Positions 41,436 to 51,823 of a stretch of 64,000 bases of DNA are shown piece by piece. Origin of the DNA: Marinifilaceae bacterium (GTDB lineage: Bacteria > Bacteroidota > Bacteroidia > Bacteroidales > Marinifilaceae); NCBI GenBank assembly GCA_016936255.1, contig JAFGYE010000002.1, positions 62,001-126,000 on the forward strand, in the 5' to 3' direction. Both the position numbers and the translations under genes were made by a program. Below the pieces are notes generated by a model. The model made no database searches, was not told the DNA's origin, and was given only the letters and a program-made list of their open reading frames with translations. Positions within the stretch are counted from its first letter, which is position 1. Every line of letters begins with the position of its first letter.

Positions 41436-41459
41436 TTTGTTGGAGTTTTTGGTTTGTGA

Positions 41460-41487
41460 TTGTAACCCGACCAAAGCCGGGTTACAA
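41460..41487. other. Perfect 10-bp hairpin between hemL and the PLP enzyme gene
   Basis: TTGTAACCCG pairs with CGGGTTACAA around an 8-base loop. There is no T-run on the minus strand, so this is not a standard terminator. It may stabilise or separate the two parts of the transcript. Confidence 0.5.
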
Positions 41488-41542
41488 ATGAGCTTGAATC
41501 TTATAATGAAATTCCACTTTGCAAGTATTTCAAAAGAAGAAA

Positions 41543-42835
41543 TTATTTCATTGCTTCAAGTGAATCTTTTGCTGCTTGAATGGTTTTATCAAGCATCTCA
41601 CAGGTCAATGAATTAGATAGGAAATAACTTTCGAATGATGATGGAGGAAGATAAATTCCTCTTTTTAGCATTTCATGAAAGAATTTTGGGAAATTTTCGT
41701 TGTTAGCGGTTGCTGCAGTGTCAAAATCCACCACATCAACATCAGTAAAGAAAACACTAATCATGGAGCCACAACGGTTAATTTTGTAAGCGAACCCCGA
41801 TTCCGAAAGCACCTTATCCAATCCTTTGTGAAGATATTCTGTTTTATCCGCAAGTTCAGTGAAGTAGTGAGGGTTCTCGTTAAGCTCTTTTAGCAGGGTT
41901 AATCCTGCAATCATAGCAATAGGGTTCCCCGATAAGGTTCCTGCCTGATAAACTGGTCCAACAGGCGAAACGACCTTCATGATTTCGTCGGGTCCGGCAT
42001 AAGCTCCAACAGGCATTCCGCCACCAATCACTTTACCGAAAGTTACCAAATCGGCTTTAACGCCAAAATATTCCTGAGCACCACCTTTTCCCAGGCGGAA
42101 ACCAGACATTACTTCGTCAAAAATCAACAGTATTCCTTCTTTATCACATAGTTCACGTAAATCTTCCAGAAATCCTTTTTTAGGAAGTACACAGCCCATG
42201 TTTCCAGCAATTGCTTCCACTATAATAGCCGCAATTTCACCTTTATTTTCTGCAGCCAATTGTTTTACGTCTTCAATGTTATTGTACTTGGCAGTTAGTG
42301 TGTCGTTTGCTGTACCAGGAGTAACACCCGGTGAATTTGGTACCCCAAAGGTACTTGCTCCGCTGCCGGCTTTAATTAGGAATGAATCGGCATGACCGTG
42401 ATAACAGCCTTCAAATTTGATAAATTTATTTCGGCCGGTATAACCTCTGGCCACACGAATGGCACTCATACATGCTTCGGTACCGGAATTAACCATTCTT
42501 ACCTTATCAATATTTGGCACCATGTTCACAATTAATTTGGCAATCTCAATTTCCAGTTCTGTTGGAGCACCAAAGGATGTTGAATCTTCAACTTTTGCTT
42601 TGATAGCATCTATAACCTTAGGATATGCATGTCCTAAAATCATTGGACCCCACGATGAGATGTAATCGATGTACTCGTTTCCATCAACATCGGTAAGAAT
42701 ACTTCCTTTTGCTTTTTTGATAAAGACAGGAGTTCCGCCAACAGATTTAAATGCTCTAACTGGTGAGTTTACACCTCCGGGAATGTATTTGTTGGCCTCT
42801 GTAAATAATTCGGAACTTCTTTTATATTGATGCAT
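41543..42835 (-). CDS. hemL: Glutamate-1-semialdehyde 2,1-aminomutase
   Basis: Converts glutamate-1-semialdehyde to 5-aminolevulinate, directly after HemA. The 430 residues of this PLP class-III aminotransferase fold show [13 protein letters not shown] at the start, [46 protein letters not shown], and the PLP Lys in [19 protein letters not shown]. The GHADSFL and [10 protein letters not shown] segments distinguish it from related aminotransferases. It follows hemD by 13 bp, so the two are cotranscribed on the minus strand. Confidence 0.96.
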   Translation of the reverse strand: MHQYKRSSELFTEANKYIPGGVNSPVRAFKSVGGTPVFIKKAKGSILTDVDGNEYIDYISSWGPMILGHAYPKVIDAIKAKVEDSTSFGAPTELEIEIAKLIVNMVPNIDKVRMVNSGTEACMSAIRVARGYTGRNKFIKFEGCYHGHADSFLIKAGSGASTFGVPNSPGVTPGTANDTLTAKYNNIEDVKQLAAENKGEIAAIIVEAIAGNMGCVLPKKGFLEDLRELCDKEGILLIFDEVMSGFRLGKGGAQEYFGVKADLVTFGKVIGGGMPVGAYAGPDEIMKVVSPVGPVYQAGTLSGNPIAMIAGLTLLKELNENPHYFTELADKTEYLHKGLDKVLSESGFAYKINRCGSMISVFFTDVDVVDFDTAATANNENFPKFFHEMLKRGIYLPPSSFESYFLSNSLTCEMLDKTIQAAKDSLEAMK

Positions 42836-42848
42836 AATGGTATAGGTT

Positions 42849-43553
42849 TTATGAATTTAAGTAATTGTGACAAATTTCGAGTAAGGAATAAACGTTTGTA
42901 TTTTCAGACATGACAACATGTTCGGAAAAATCCAGCAATTTTACTGCGGTTGTACTTCCAATAGCGAAACAGGGAACAGTTTCGTTTATTTTGTATTTGC
43001 TAAAAAAGCTGTGAACAGCGCTAGGACTGCAAAAACAGATGGCATCAAAATCAGTAAGAGTTACATCCGGTTGATGCAAATTTGTTTGGTAGCACTCTAT
43101 TTCTTCAAAATCAAATTCTTTTTCAGTCATAAAATCAGAAATATTAGTTTGTCTTAAATTTCCTGAAAAATGAATGTAAGAGGAGGCGCTTTGTTTTTCG
43201 AGCAATTCAATTAAAGATTGCGAGTTGTGCTGTTTTGGAAGTATAGCGGTGATTCTAATTTTTAAAAGTTCTTCTGCGGTTTTTTCTCCAACAGCAAATA
43301 CTTTTTTTTCTTCCAAAGCAATTAGTGAGCTTAGGTTCCCGGAAATACTCTTAACTGCATTTTGACTTGTGAAAATCCAATTTGATTCTGGCTTTGAATT
43401 AATCAGATCTGTCTTTTCTTTAGAGAGAGGAATGAGATCAATTTGAATAAATGGTTTTGCCGTAACTGTCAGACCTAATTCTTCGGCATACATTATATGT
43501 TCAGAACTTAGAGATCTGGTAAAAAGAATATTTTTTTTATCTGTTAGAGACAT
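42849..43553 (-). CDS. hemD: Uroporphyrinogen-III synthase
   Basis: Cyclises hydroxymethylbilane to uroporphyrinogen III. Sequence conservation in this family is low, but the 234 residues have the usual two-domain alternation with [54 protein letters not shown] and [14 protein letters not shown], which correspond to the recognised HemD motifs. Context supports it strongly: it lies 13 bp upstream of hemL, and the other early haem genes lie at 32454-36932. A -7 box is found at 43590-43597. Confidence 0.88.
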   Translation of the reverse strand: MSLTDKKNILFTRSLSSEHIMYAEELGLTVTAKPFIQIDLIPLSKEKTDLINSKPESNWIFTSQNAVKSISGNLSSLIALEEKKVFAVGEKTAEELLKIRITAILPKQHNSQSLIELLEKQSASSYIHFSGNLRQTNISDFMTEKEFDFEEIECYQTNLHQPDVTLTDFDAICFCSPSAVHSFFSKYKINETVPCFAIGSTTAVKLLDFSEHVVMSENTNVYSLLEICHNYLNS

Positions 43554-43589
43554 AAATAGATTTCAAAATGATTTCTGACCGCAAGCTAA

Positions 43590-43597
43590 CAAATTTA
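43590..43597 (-). promoter_or_regulatory. -7 box for hemD-hemL
   Basis: TAAATTTG on the minus strand, an exact TAnnTTTG match about 37 bp upstream of the hemD start. The rest of the 308-bp gap to the RSH start at 43862 holds no recognised element. Confidence 0.5.
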
Positions 43598-43861
43598 GCA
43601 AATCAGACCATTTTTTATGCTCTTGAAATGTATTATTTTTTCAATTGATTGGATATTAGATATTCAGAAGAGTATCTTTAAATTATTAAAACTTCTAATC
43701 GTTAAAAAGTATTAACCTGCTTGCCATTCAGTAATAGCTTTTATACTTTTAGTGTGCTTAAAAATGGGAGGAGACCATTGTTTCGAATGTCGAAAGATCA
43801 TGAAGAATCAGTTTCAATCAAAATTCAAACAAAGCAAAGACTTAAAATCAGGAAGATATTT

Positions 43862-46057
43862 ATGACTGAATTCAACAGGGAAGAAGAGAGAAGACAGATT
43901 TTGTATCGATACAAGCATTTGCTTGTTACGTGTAAAAATATTGTTACCCGGGCAGATATAAAATTAGTTCGAAAAGCATTTGAATTAAGCTTAAAAGATC
44001 ACGAAGGGGAAAGAAGGACTAACGGGGAACCGGCTATTTATAAAAGCATTTCAATAGCTCAGATTGTTGTAGAAGAACTCGGACTTGGAAGGACTTCTGT
44101 AATTTGCTCTCTGCTATATGATATTGTTCAGAAAAAACGAATTTCGTTAGAAGAAGTTTCTAATCTATTTGGTCCAAAAGTTACTCAGATAATTCAGGGT
44201 TTGGTTAAAGTAACTGATATTTACAATCAAAACCCAACCCTTCAATCAGAGAATTTCAGGAAGCTTTTGTTAAGCTTTGCCGATGATGTTCGCGTGGTTC
44301 TTATTATTATGGCAGATCGCTTGTTTAATCTAAGAAATTTAGAGAACAAACCGGTCAAATTTCAGCAAGCCTTAGCGAGAGAAATAGAGTTTCTCTACAT
44401 TCCGTTTGCACATCGTTTGGGAATGTACAATGTAAAGTCAGATATGGAAGATTTGGCATTGCGCTATTTACTTCCTGATGTTTACTTTGAGATTCAAAAG
44501 AAACTGAAGGATAGTGAGGAGGAACGCGAAAAGTATATTAAAGATTTTGTTGCCCCAATTAAATCTGAATTGGATCAGTTGGGTTTAAATTATAAAATAA
44601 AAGCACGTACAAAGTCAATTGCGTCCATTCTTCACAAAATGAAGAAAAAGCAAGTTGAGTTTGAAGAGGTTTATGATATTTTTGCCATTAGAATCATATT
44701 AAAAGCAACTCCCAAAAAGGAAAAATCGGAATGTTGGAAAGTTTATTCTGCGGTTAGTGATCTGTACCGGCCAAATCCGAACAGATTAAGGGATTGGATC
44801 ACCATTCCAAAATCAAATGGGTATGAATCTCTTCATACTACAGTTATGGGACCTGATAATCGTTGGGTAGAGGTTCAGATTCGAAGCAAACGGATGAATC
44901 GGATTGCTGAGCAGGGGTTTGCTGCTCACTGGAAATATAAAGGTGGAAAAAGCGAAGGAGGAGGATTGGATGCATGGCTGCAGGATATTCGGGAAGTTAT
45001 TGAAAGCCACGGAAGCGATTCAATTGATTTAATTGATAGTTTTAAAGCCGATTTATACCACAAAGAAATATATGTATTTACCCCTAAAGGTGATTTAAAA
45101 CAATTATCAGCAGGGGCAACTTTACTCGATTTTGCGTATTCAATTCACTCTGATGTTGGTGATAAATGCATAGGTGGCACAGTCAATCAGAAAAATGTTT
45201 CCATTAAGCAGGTTTTAAATAATGGAGACCAGGTTTCTGTAACGACCTCTAATTCTCAAAAGCCAAAATTAGATTGGTTGAATTTTGTAGTTTCTACAAA
45301 AGCGAAAAATAAAATTCGTCAGTCGATAAAGGAGGAAATGCTTAAGGAGGCTGACCTTGGAAAAGAAACTCTGAAGCGCAGAATGAAGAATTGGAAAATT
45401 GAGTTCTGTGATGAAAACATTAGGAAGTTAATGACTTTCTACAAGTACAAAATTGCTGCCGATTTGTATCAGGGAATTGCCTTGGAACAGCATGAATTAT
45501 CGGAAATAAAAGATATTCTTACTGATAAAAAAGAAATAGAAAAGACAGTTCCTGAAGAACGTCCAGATTATTCAGCTAAGAAAATTACTAAGGAAGGTGA
45601 GGATGTATTAATTGTAGATGAGAACATTTCGAATGTCGATTATTCATTGGCAAATTGCTGTAACCCGATTTTCGGAGATGAAATTTTTGGCTTTATATCA
45701 ATAGGAAAGGGGATTCGAATTCACAGATTAGGCTGTCCGAATGCAAGTGAAATGCAAACCCGTTACCCGTATCGGGTTGTAAAAGCAAATTGGACTGATA
45801 AAGGTTCTGCATCTTATCAAGCCGTACTTCACATTACAGGAGATGATGAGTTGGGTATTGTTAGTAATATATCCGATGTTATTTCCAAAGATTTGAGGGT
45901 TCAGATGAGATCCATCTCTGTAGATACAAACGCAGGCTCATTTGTAGGTAATGTTACCGTTATAATTGCAAGTACCGAGCATCTTGATACCTTAATTGTT
46001 AAATTAAAACGAGTAAAAGGTGTGCATCGTGTAACAAGATACGATCCTGTAAGCTAG
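43862..46057 (+). CDS. RelA/SpoT homologue, (p)ppGpp synthetase with degenerate hydrolase domain
   Basis: I choose the ATG at 43862 (MTEFNREEERRQILYRYKHL, 731 residues) because homology begins there and AGGAAG lies upstream; the frame is open to 43721. The N-terminal HD region (about 30-200) keeps its fold but loses the metal ligands: the expected HP is KS (61-62), LLHD is LLYD (84-87), and DRLHN is DRLFN. The synthetase domain (about 230-370) is intact: KSIASILHKMKKK, EVYDIFAIRII, IPKSNGYESLHTTVMG, EVQIRSKRMN. TGS (about 395-455), zinc-finger-like CCNP and ACT (about 655-731) regions complete a long RSH protein. A terminator follows. Predicted to make, but not hydrolyse, (p)ppGpp. Confidence 0.88.
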   Translation: MTEFNREEERRQILYRYKHLLVTCKNIVTRADIKLVRKAFELSLKDHEGERRTNGEPAIYKSISIAQIVVEELGLGRTSVICSLLYDIVQKKRISLEEVSNLFGPKVTQIIQGLVKVTDIYNQNPTLQSENFRKLLLSFADDVRVVLIIMADRLFNLRNLENKPVKFQQALAREIEFLYIPFAHRLGMYNVKSDMEDLALRYLLPDVYFEIQKKLKDSEEEREKYIKDFVAPIKSELDQLGLNYKIKARTKSIASILHKMKKKQVEFEEVYDIFAIRIILKATPKKEKSECWKVYSAVSDLYRPNPNRLRDWITIPKSNGYESLHTTVMGPDNRWVEVQIRSKRMNRIAEQGFAAHWKYKGGKSEGGGLDAWLQDIREVIESHGSDSIDLIDSFKADLYHKEIYVFTPKGDLKQLSAGATLLDFAYSIHSDVGDKCIGGTVNQKNVSIKQVLNNGDQVSVTTSNSQKPKLDWLNFVVSTKAKNKIRQSIKEEMLKEADLGKETLKRRMKNWKIEFCDENIRKLMTFYKYKIAADLYQGIALEQHELSEIKDILTDKKEIEKTVPEERPDYSAKKITKEGEDVLIVDENISNVDYSLANCCNPIFGDEIFGFISIGKGIRIHRLGCPNASEMQTRYPYRVVKANWTDKGSASYQAVLHITGDDELGIVSNISDVISKDLRVQMRSISVDTNAGSFVGNVTVIIASTEHLDTLIVKLKRVKGVHRVTRYDPVS

Positions 46058-46080
46058 TGGTGTAGTAATAATTTACAGAA

Positions 46081-46113
46081 AGGGATGGAGCTTTAAAGTT
46101 CCATCCCTTTTTT
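46081..46113 (+). terminator. Terminator after the RSH gene
   Basis: AGGGATGGAGCTTTAAAGTTCCATCCCTTTTTT: GGGATGGA pairs with TCCATCCC and a T-run follows, 24 bp after the stop codon. Confidence 0.85.
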
Positions 46114-46281
46114 ATGTCGATAAATATCTTCAATATGTTATCCTGATTAACAGGCTTGCAATAAGAAGCTTAGGTGTTTTTATTGAAAATCCTGTAACTC
46201 CTTTGGTGTTTTATTTATATTGATTCAGTATATTTGAATTTCAAAAAAAATGAAACCAATTTGGTTTTTTTGTCAGAGTTT

Positions 46282-48060
46282 ATGGAGAATTATATTGTTT
46301 CAGCACGTAAATACCGCCCTTCGCTTTTTTCATCGGTTGTAGGTCAGCAGTCCATTACAGTCACCCTTAAAAATGCCATTAAAAACAATCATTTGGCTCA
46401 TGCCTATTTGTTTTGCGGGCCTCGTGGTGTTGGAAAAACTTCTTGTGCAAGAATTTTTGCAAAAACAATTAATTGTTCAAATATTAGTCCCGATTTTGAA
46501 GCATGTAATGAATGTGAATCATGTGTTGCTTTTAATGAGAGCCGCTCTTACAATATTCACGAATTAGATGCTGCTTCGAATAATTCCGTTGAAGATATTC
46601 GTTCTTTGATTGATCAGGTTCGAATTCCGCCACAAATTGGCAGCTATAGTATTTATATTATTGACGAGGTTCACATGCTTTCGGCTTCGGCATTTAATGC
46701 TTTTCTGAAAACTCTTGAAGAACCTCCGGCTCACGCCATTTTTGTGCTCGCAACAACCGAAAAACACAAAATACTTCCTACAATTTTGTCGCGTTGTCAG
46801 ATTTTTGATTTTAATCGGATCAAAGTTGAAGATGCAGTTAAGCATCTTAAAGAAATTGCAGAAAAGGAATCAGTTGCAATCGAAGAGGAAGGTTTAAATG
46901 TTATCGCTCAAAAGGCGGATGGGGCTATGCGTGATGCTCTTTCTATTTTCGATCAGATTGTAAGTTTTTCTGGTAAAGAAATCTCTTTCGAAAGTGTAAT
47001 TCAGAATTTAAATGTTCTGGACTATGACTACTATTTTAAAATGGTAGATGCTTTTTTGGAAGGAAAAGTAAGTGATGTGCTTCTAATGCTTAATGAAATT
47101 CTTGAGAAAGGATTTGACGGACATCATTTTGTTGCTGGCTTGAGTGCTCATATTCGGGATGTATTGGTAGGAAAAGATCCTGCAACAGTTCAATTGCTCG
47201 AGGTTAGCGATTCGGTAAAACAAAAATATGTAGAGCAGTCAAAAAAATGCCCGCTTGATTTTTTATATGAAGCACTCAAAATTTTAAATCAATGTGATAT
47301 TGGATTTAAAGTAAGTCAAAATCAAAGACTTCTTATCGAATTAAGCCTAATTCAATTGTCGCAGATAATTGAATTAAAAAAAAAAGGACTTGAATCAAAT
47401 CTGAACTCAAAAAAACTTCAGAAAATAATTGCTGACGGAGAAACCTTAAGCACCGAGGTTAAACCGGCAGTTAGTCATAATTCAAATGTTCAATCAACAC
47501 AAACAGTAAGCGATAAGGGGAGCGTTTACAATAAAAACAAGGAAAAAAATAATGGTTTAGGTGTTGTTTCAAAATCTAACTTTGCAAGTTCGGTATCTAT
47601 CAAACAAGCTTTAAATAGTGGTATTCCACGTTCAAATGCTGCAAGCAAACCCAAAGATAAAGAGGCTGTTAGTATTATCGATTCTGTCGTTGTTGGTAGT
47701 GAACCATTCACCCAGGAAAAGCTGGAGGCAAAGCTAAAAGAATATATTACAGCCAAAGGAAAAAGTGATCGTATTCGATTAGCTATTACGGTTAATAAGC
47801 CGAAAATAGTTGGGGACGATCGTGTTGTTCTGATGGTTAGTAATCCTTTACAGGAAGATGACATTATCTCAGTAAAAAATGAGGTGAGAAACTATTTGAG
47901 AAAAGAATTAAACAATTCAGAAATTCAAATTGAGACAGAAATCATTCAATTAAAAACAGCAAAAAGAATGTATACTGATTCGGATCGATTTAATTATTTG
48001 TGTGAGAAAAATCCTGCATTAGGGTTTCTTAAGCAAAAATTCTCCCTGGATTTTGAATGA
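46282..48060 (+). CDS. dnaX: DNA polymerase III subunit gamma/tau
   Basis: Clamp-loader ATPase of the replicative polymerase. Start at 46282 (MENYIVSARKYRPSLFSSVV) is chosen over 46234 because the conserved YxVxARKYRP opening is there; 592 residues. Walker A is GPRGVGKTSCARIF, zinc ligands are CSNISPDFEACNECESC, Walker B is YIIDEVHMLS, and sensor/Arg-finger is LSRCQIFDF. Domain III ends near residue 365. Exactly at this point an A10 run (47376-47385) could produce a shorter gamma form. The tau tail (370-592) is Ser/Lys-rich and ends with a conserved domain (about 490-590). Confidence 0.95.
   Translation: MENYIVSARKYRPSLFSSVVGQQSITVTLKNAIKNNHLAHAYLFCGPRGVGKTSCARIFAKTINCSNISPDFEACNECESCVAFNESRSYNIHELDAASNNSVEDIRSLIDQVRIPPQIGSYSIYIIDEVHMLSASAFNAFLKTLEEPPAHAIFVLATTEKHKILPTILSRCQIFDFNRIKVEDAVKHLKEIAEKESVAIEEEGLNVIAQKADGAMRDALSIFDQIVSFSGKEISFESVIQNLNVLDYDYYFKMVDAFLEGKVSDVLLMLNEILEKGFDGHHFVAGLSAHIRDVLVGKDPATVQLLEVSDSVKQKYVEQSKKCPLDFLYEALKILNQCDIGFKVSQNQRLLIELSLIQLSQIIELKKKGLESNLNSKKLQKIIADGETLSTEVKPAVSHNSNVQSTQTVSDKGSVYNKNKEKNNGLGVVSKSNFASSVSIKQALNSGIPRSNAASKPKDKEAVSIIDSVVVGSEPFTQEKLEAKLKEYITAKGKSDRIRLAITVNKPKIVGDDRVVLMVSNPLQEDDIISVKNEVRNYLRKELNNSEIQIETEIIQLKTAKRMYTDSDRFNYLCEKNPALGFLKQKFSLDFE
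47376..47393 (+). promoter_or_regulatory. Candidate slippage/frameshift site in dnaX
   Basis: A run of ten A (47376-47385) encodes Lys-Lys-Lys at codons 366-368, followed by GG. A -1 shift reads AGG ACT TGA and stops at 47393; a +1 shift reaches TGA within six codons. Either would yield a product of about 370-375 residues ending after domain III, as in known gamma subunits. Confidence 0.6.
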
Positions 48061-48100
48061 AAATTGAAGATATGATTTACAGCATATATATAATGGTTTA

Positions 48101-48134
48101 AATTAGGCTTCTGTTTTTGTACAGAAGCCTAATT
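48101..48134 (+). terminator. Terminator after dnaX
   Basis: A perfect 14-bp stem (AATTAGGCTTCTGT / ACAGAAGCCTAATT) with a 6-base loop and a following T-run. Confidence 0.9.
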
Positions 48135-48254
48135 TTTAGGTAGTTGTAATTAAAGAAAAAAATCCTTAAAAAATAGATTCTTTTAAATCGGAAAATAAAA
48201 AAAATACATATGTTTACTCTGAATTTGAGATGTGATTATTTCGAATTTAATTAA

Positions 48255-50531
<2,277 letters not shown>

Positions 50532-50561
50532 TAAATAATTTATATCCTAAACGGATAATTT

Positions 50562-50592
50562 TAAGGTCTTCCAGTTTGGGAGGCCTTTTTTT
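50562..50592 (+). terminator. Terminator after icd
   Basis: AAGGTCTTCC pairs with GGGAGGCCTT (one G-U and a small mismatch) around AGTTT, followed by a T7 run. Confidence 0.8.
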
Positions 50593-50675
50593 GTTCAATA
50601 AAATATGGTATTTAGTTTGATTTTAAATTAGGTTTAAAGCTACGGTTTGCATCGCCGAGATTGACATATTTCTCT

Positions 50676-50683
50676 TACATTTG
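50676..50683 (+). promoter_or_regulatory. -7 box of the ferritin gene
   Basis: TACATTTG is an exact TAnnTTTG match 37 bp before the ATG. A TTTG at 50646-50649 is a possible -33 element, though the spacing is a few bases long. Confidence 0.55.
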
Positions 50684-50720
50684 ATGTGGAATTTGAACTT
50701 ACTTAAAAATATTATACGTT

Positions 50721-51233
50721 ATGGCTATTAGTAAAAAAGTAGAAGAAATTTTGAACAAGCAAATCAATGCTGAATTTTGGTCTGCTTATTTCTATTTATC
50801 AATGTCAAACTATTTCAATGCGAATGGAATGCCTGGTTTTGCAAATTGGATGAAAGTACAATTTCAGGAAGAAACTTCACATGCGATGAAAATGTTGGAT
50901 TACGTAAACGAACGCAGCGGAAGAGTTATTTTGGAGCCAATTGCAGAAGTTCCCTCTGAATGGACAGGTGTTTTAAATATCTTTGAAGAAACTTTAAAAC
51001 ACGAGGAGCACGTGACTAGCTTAATTAATGGCTGTGTAAACATTGCTATTGAAGAAAAAGATCATGCTTCAGTGAATTTTATGCAGTGGTTTGTTGATGA
51101 GCAAGTGGAAGAAGAAGCTACTGTTAATGAAATTATTGACCAATTAAAAATGTTTGAAGGAAAAGGTCATGGTTTGTATATGATGGACAAAGAATTTAAA
51201 GCGAGAGTCTTTGTTGATTCTACTCAAGTTTAG
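50721..51233 (+). CDS. ftnA: Non-haem ferritin
   Basis: Forms 24-subunit iron-storage shells and oxidises Fe(II) at its ferroxidase centre. The 170 residues show the four-helix bundle with ligands in INAEFWSAYFYLSM (Glu17, Tyr24 equivalents), QFQEETSHAMKMLDYV (Glu-x2-His), EEHVTSLINGCVNIAIEEKD (Glu) and FMQWFVDEQVEEEATV (Glu, Gln-type site). There is no haem-binding Met pattern as in bacterioferritin. It is transcribed alone, with a promoter-like box upstream and a perfect terminator after it. Confidence 0.95.
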   Translation: MAISKKVEEILNKQINAEFWSAYFYLSMSNYFNANGMPGFANWMKVQFQEETSHAMKMLDYVNERSGRVILEPIAEVPSEWTGVLNIFEETLKHEEHVTSLINGCVNIAIEEKDHASVNFMQWFVDEQVEEEATVNEIIDQLKMFEGKGHGLYMMDKEFKARVFVDSTQV

Positions 51234-51252
51234 TTAAAAACAAAATATACTC

Positions 51253-51281
51253 AAAAGCCTCACATATGTGAGGCTTTTTTT
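51253..51281 (+). terminator. Terminator after ferritin
   Basis: AAAAGCCTCACATATGTGAGGCTTTTTT, a perfect palindromic stem with a T-run, 20 bp after the stop codon. Confidence 0.9.
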
Positions 51282-51314
51282 ATGATGTAGAACTGTTAAG
51301 TCAATAAAAATATT

Positions 51315-51322
51315 TACTTTTG
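51315..51322 (+). promoter_or_regulatory. -7 box very close to the 51329 start codon
   Basis: TACTTTTG matches TAnnTTTG exactly. Transcription should start about 51325-51330, at or just before the ATG codons at 51329 and 51335, so the message may be leaderless. Confidence 0.5.
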
Positions 51323-51328
51323 GGTTCA

Positions 51329-51718
51329 ATGGACATGAATAGATATCTCATAGTAGTATTTTGTGTGCTCACAGGATGTGCAGCAGCAGTTCCTATGGCC
51401 AACGGCCAGGATTTAACTGTTAATCATCAGCTGTTTGCAGATTGGTATGCCGATCATATCCAGAATCTTGATGAATCTTATTCTTCAACAATACTTGCAC
51501 ATGTAGAGCAGGATCAATTTGCCGGGAAATACATTCCAAATGTTGAAAATATTTCTTTATTGGAGAATTTGCCCAAATTTCCTGTAGATAATCAAGTTAT
51601 TCCATTGGAAAGTATTCCAATATGGTTTGATTATCATTACTGTTCCGTTTTTCGGGATGTACTTATTAATACAATCCTTGAAGGTGATTTTCATATTAGA
51701 GCTCCTGTATTAGCTTAG
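51329..51718 (+). CDS. Small predicted lipoprotein of unknown function
   Basis: About 129 residues from the ATG at 51329, or 127 from 51335 (MNRYLIVVFCVLTGCAAAVP). The second start gives a compact lipoprotein signal with lipobox VLTGC. The upstream TTG frame start at 51320 overlaps the promoter box and is unlikely. The mature part is short and polar with aromatic patches (LFADWYADHIQNL, IPIWFDYHYCSVF) and no recognised domain. Codon use fits the neighbours. It stands alone between ferritin and secA, followed by two hairpins. No function proposed. Confidence 0.6.
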   Translation: MDMNRYLIVVFCVLTGCAAAVPMANGQDLTVNHQLFADWYADHIQNLDESYSSTILAHVEQDQFAGKYIPNVENISLLENLPKFPVDNQVIPLESIPIWFDYHYCSVFRDVLINTILEGDFHIRAPVLA

Positions 51719-51724
51719 CTTTCC

Positions 51725-51793
51725 TTTCCTGTTTTTCAACAGGAAATTTCACTTGTTATATAATATCATGGTTTTCAACCTTTGGGTTGAAAA
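51725..51793 (+). terminator. Two hairpins between the lipoprotein gene and secA
   Basis: TTTCCTG / CAGGAAA (51725-51747) starts 7 bp after the stop codon; GTTTTCAACC / GGGTTGAAAAT (51771-51793) follows. The first is the more likely terminator of the lipoprotein gene; the second lies 31 bp before the secA ATG and could affect secA translation. Confidence 0.55.
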
Positions 51794-51823
51794 TATTTTA
51801 CACATCGAAATCAACAAATCAAA

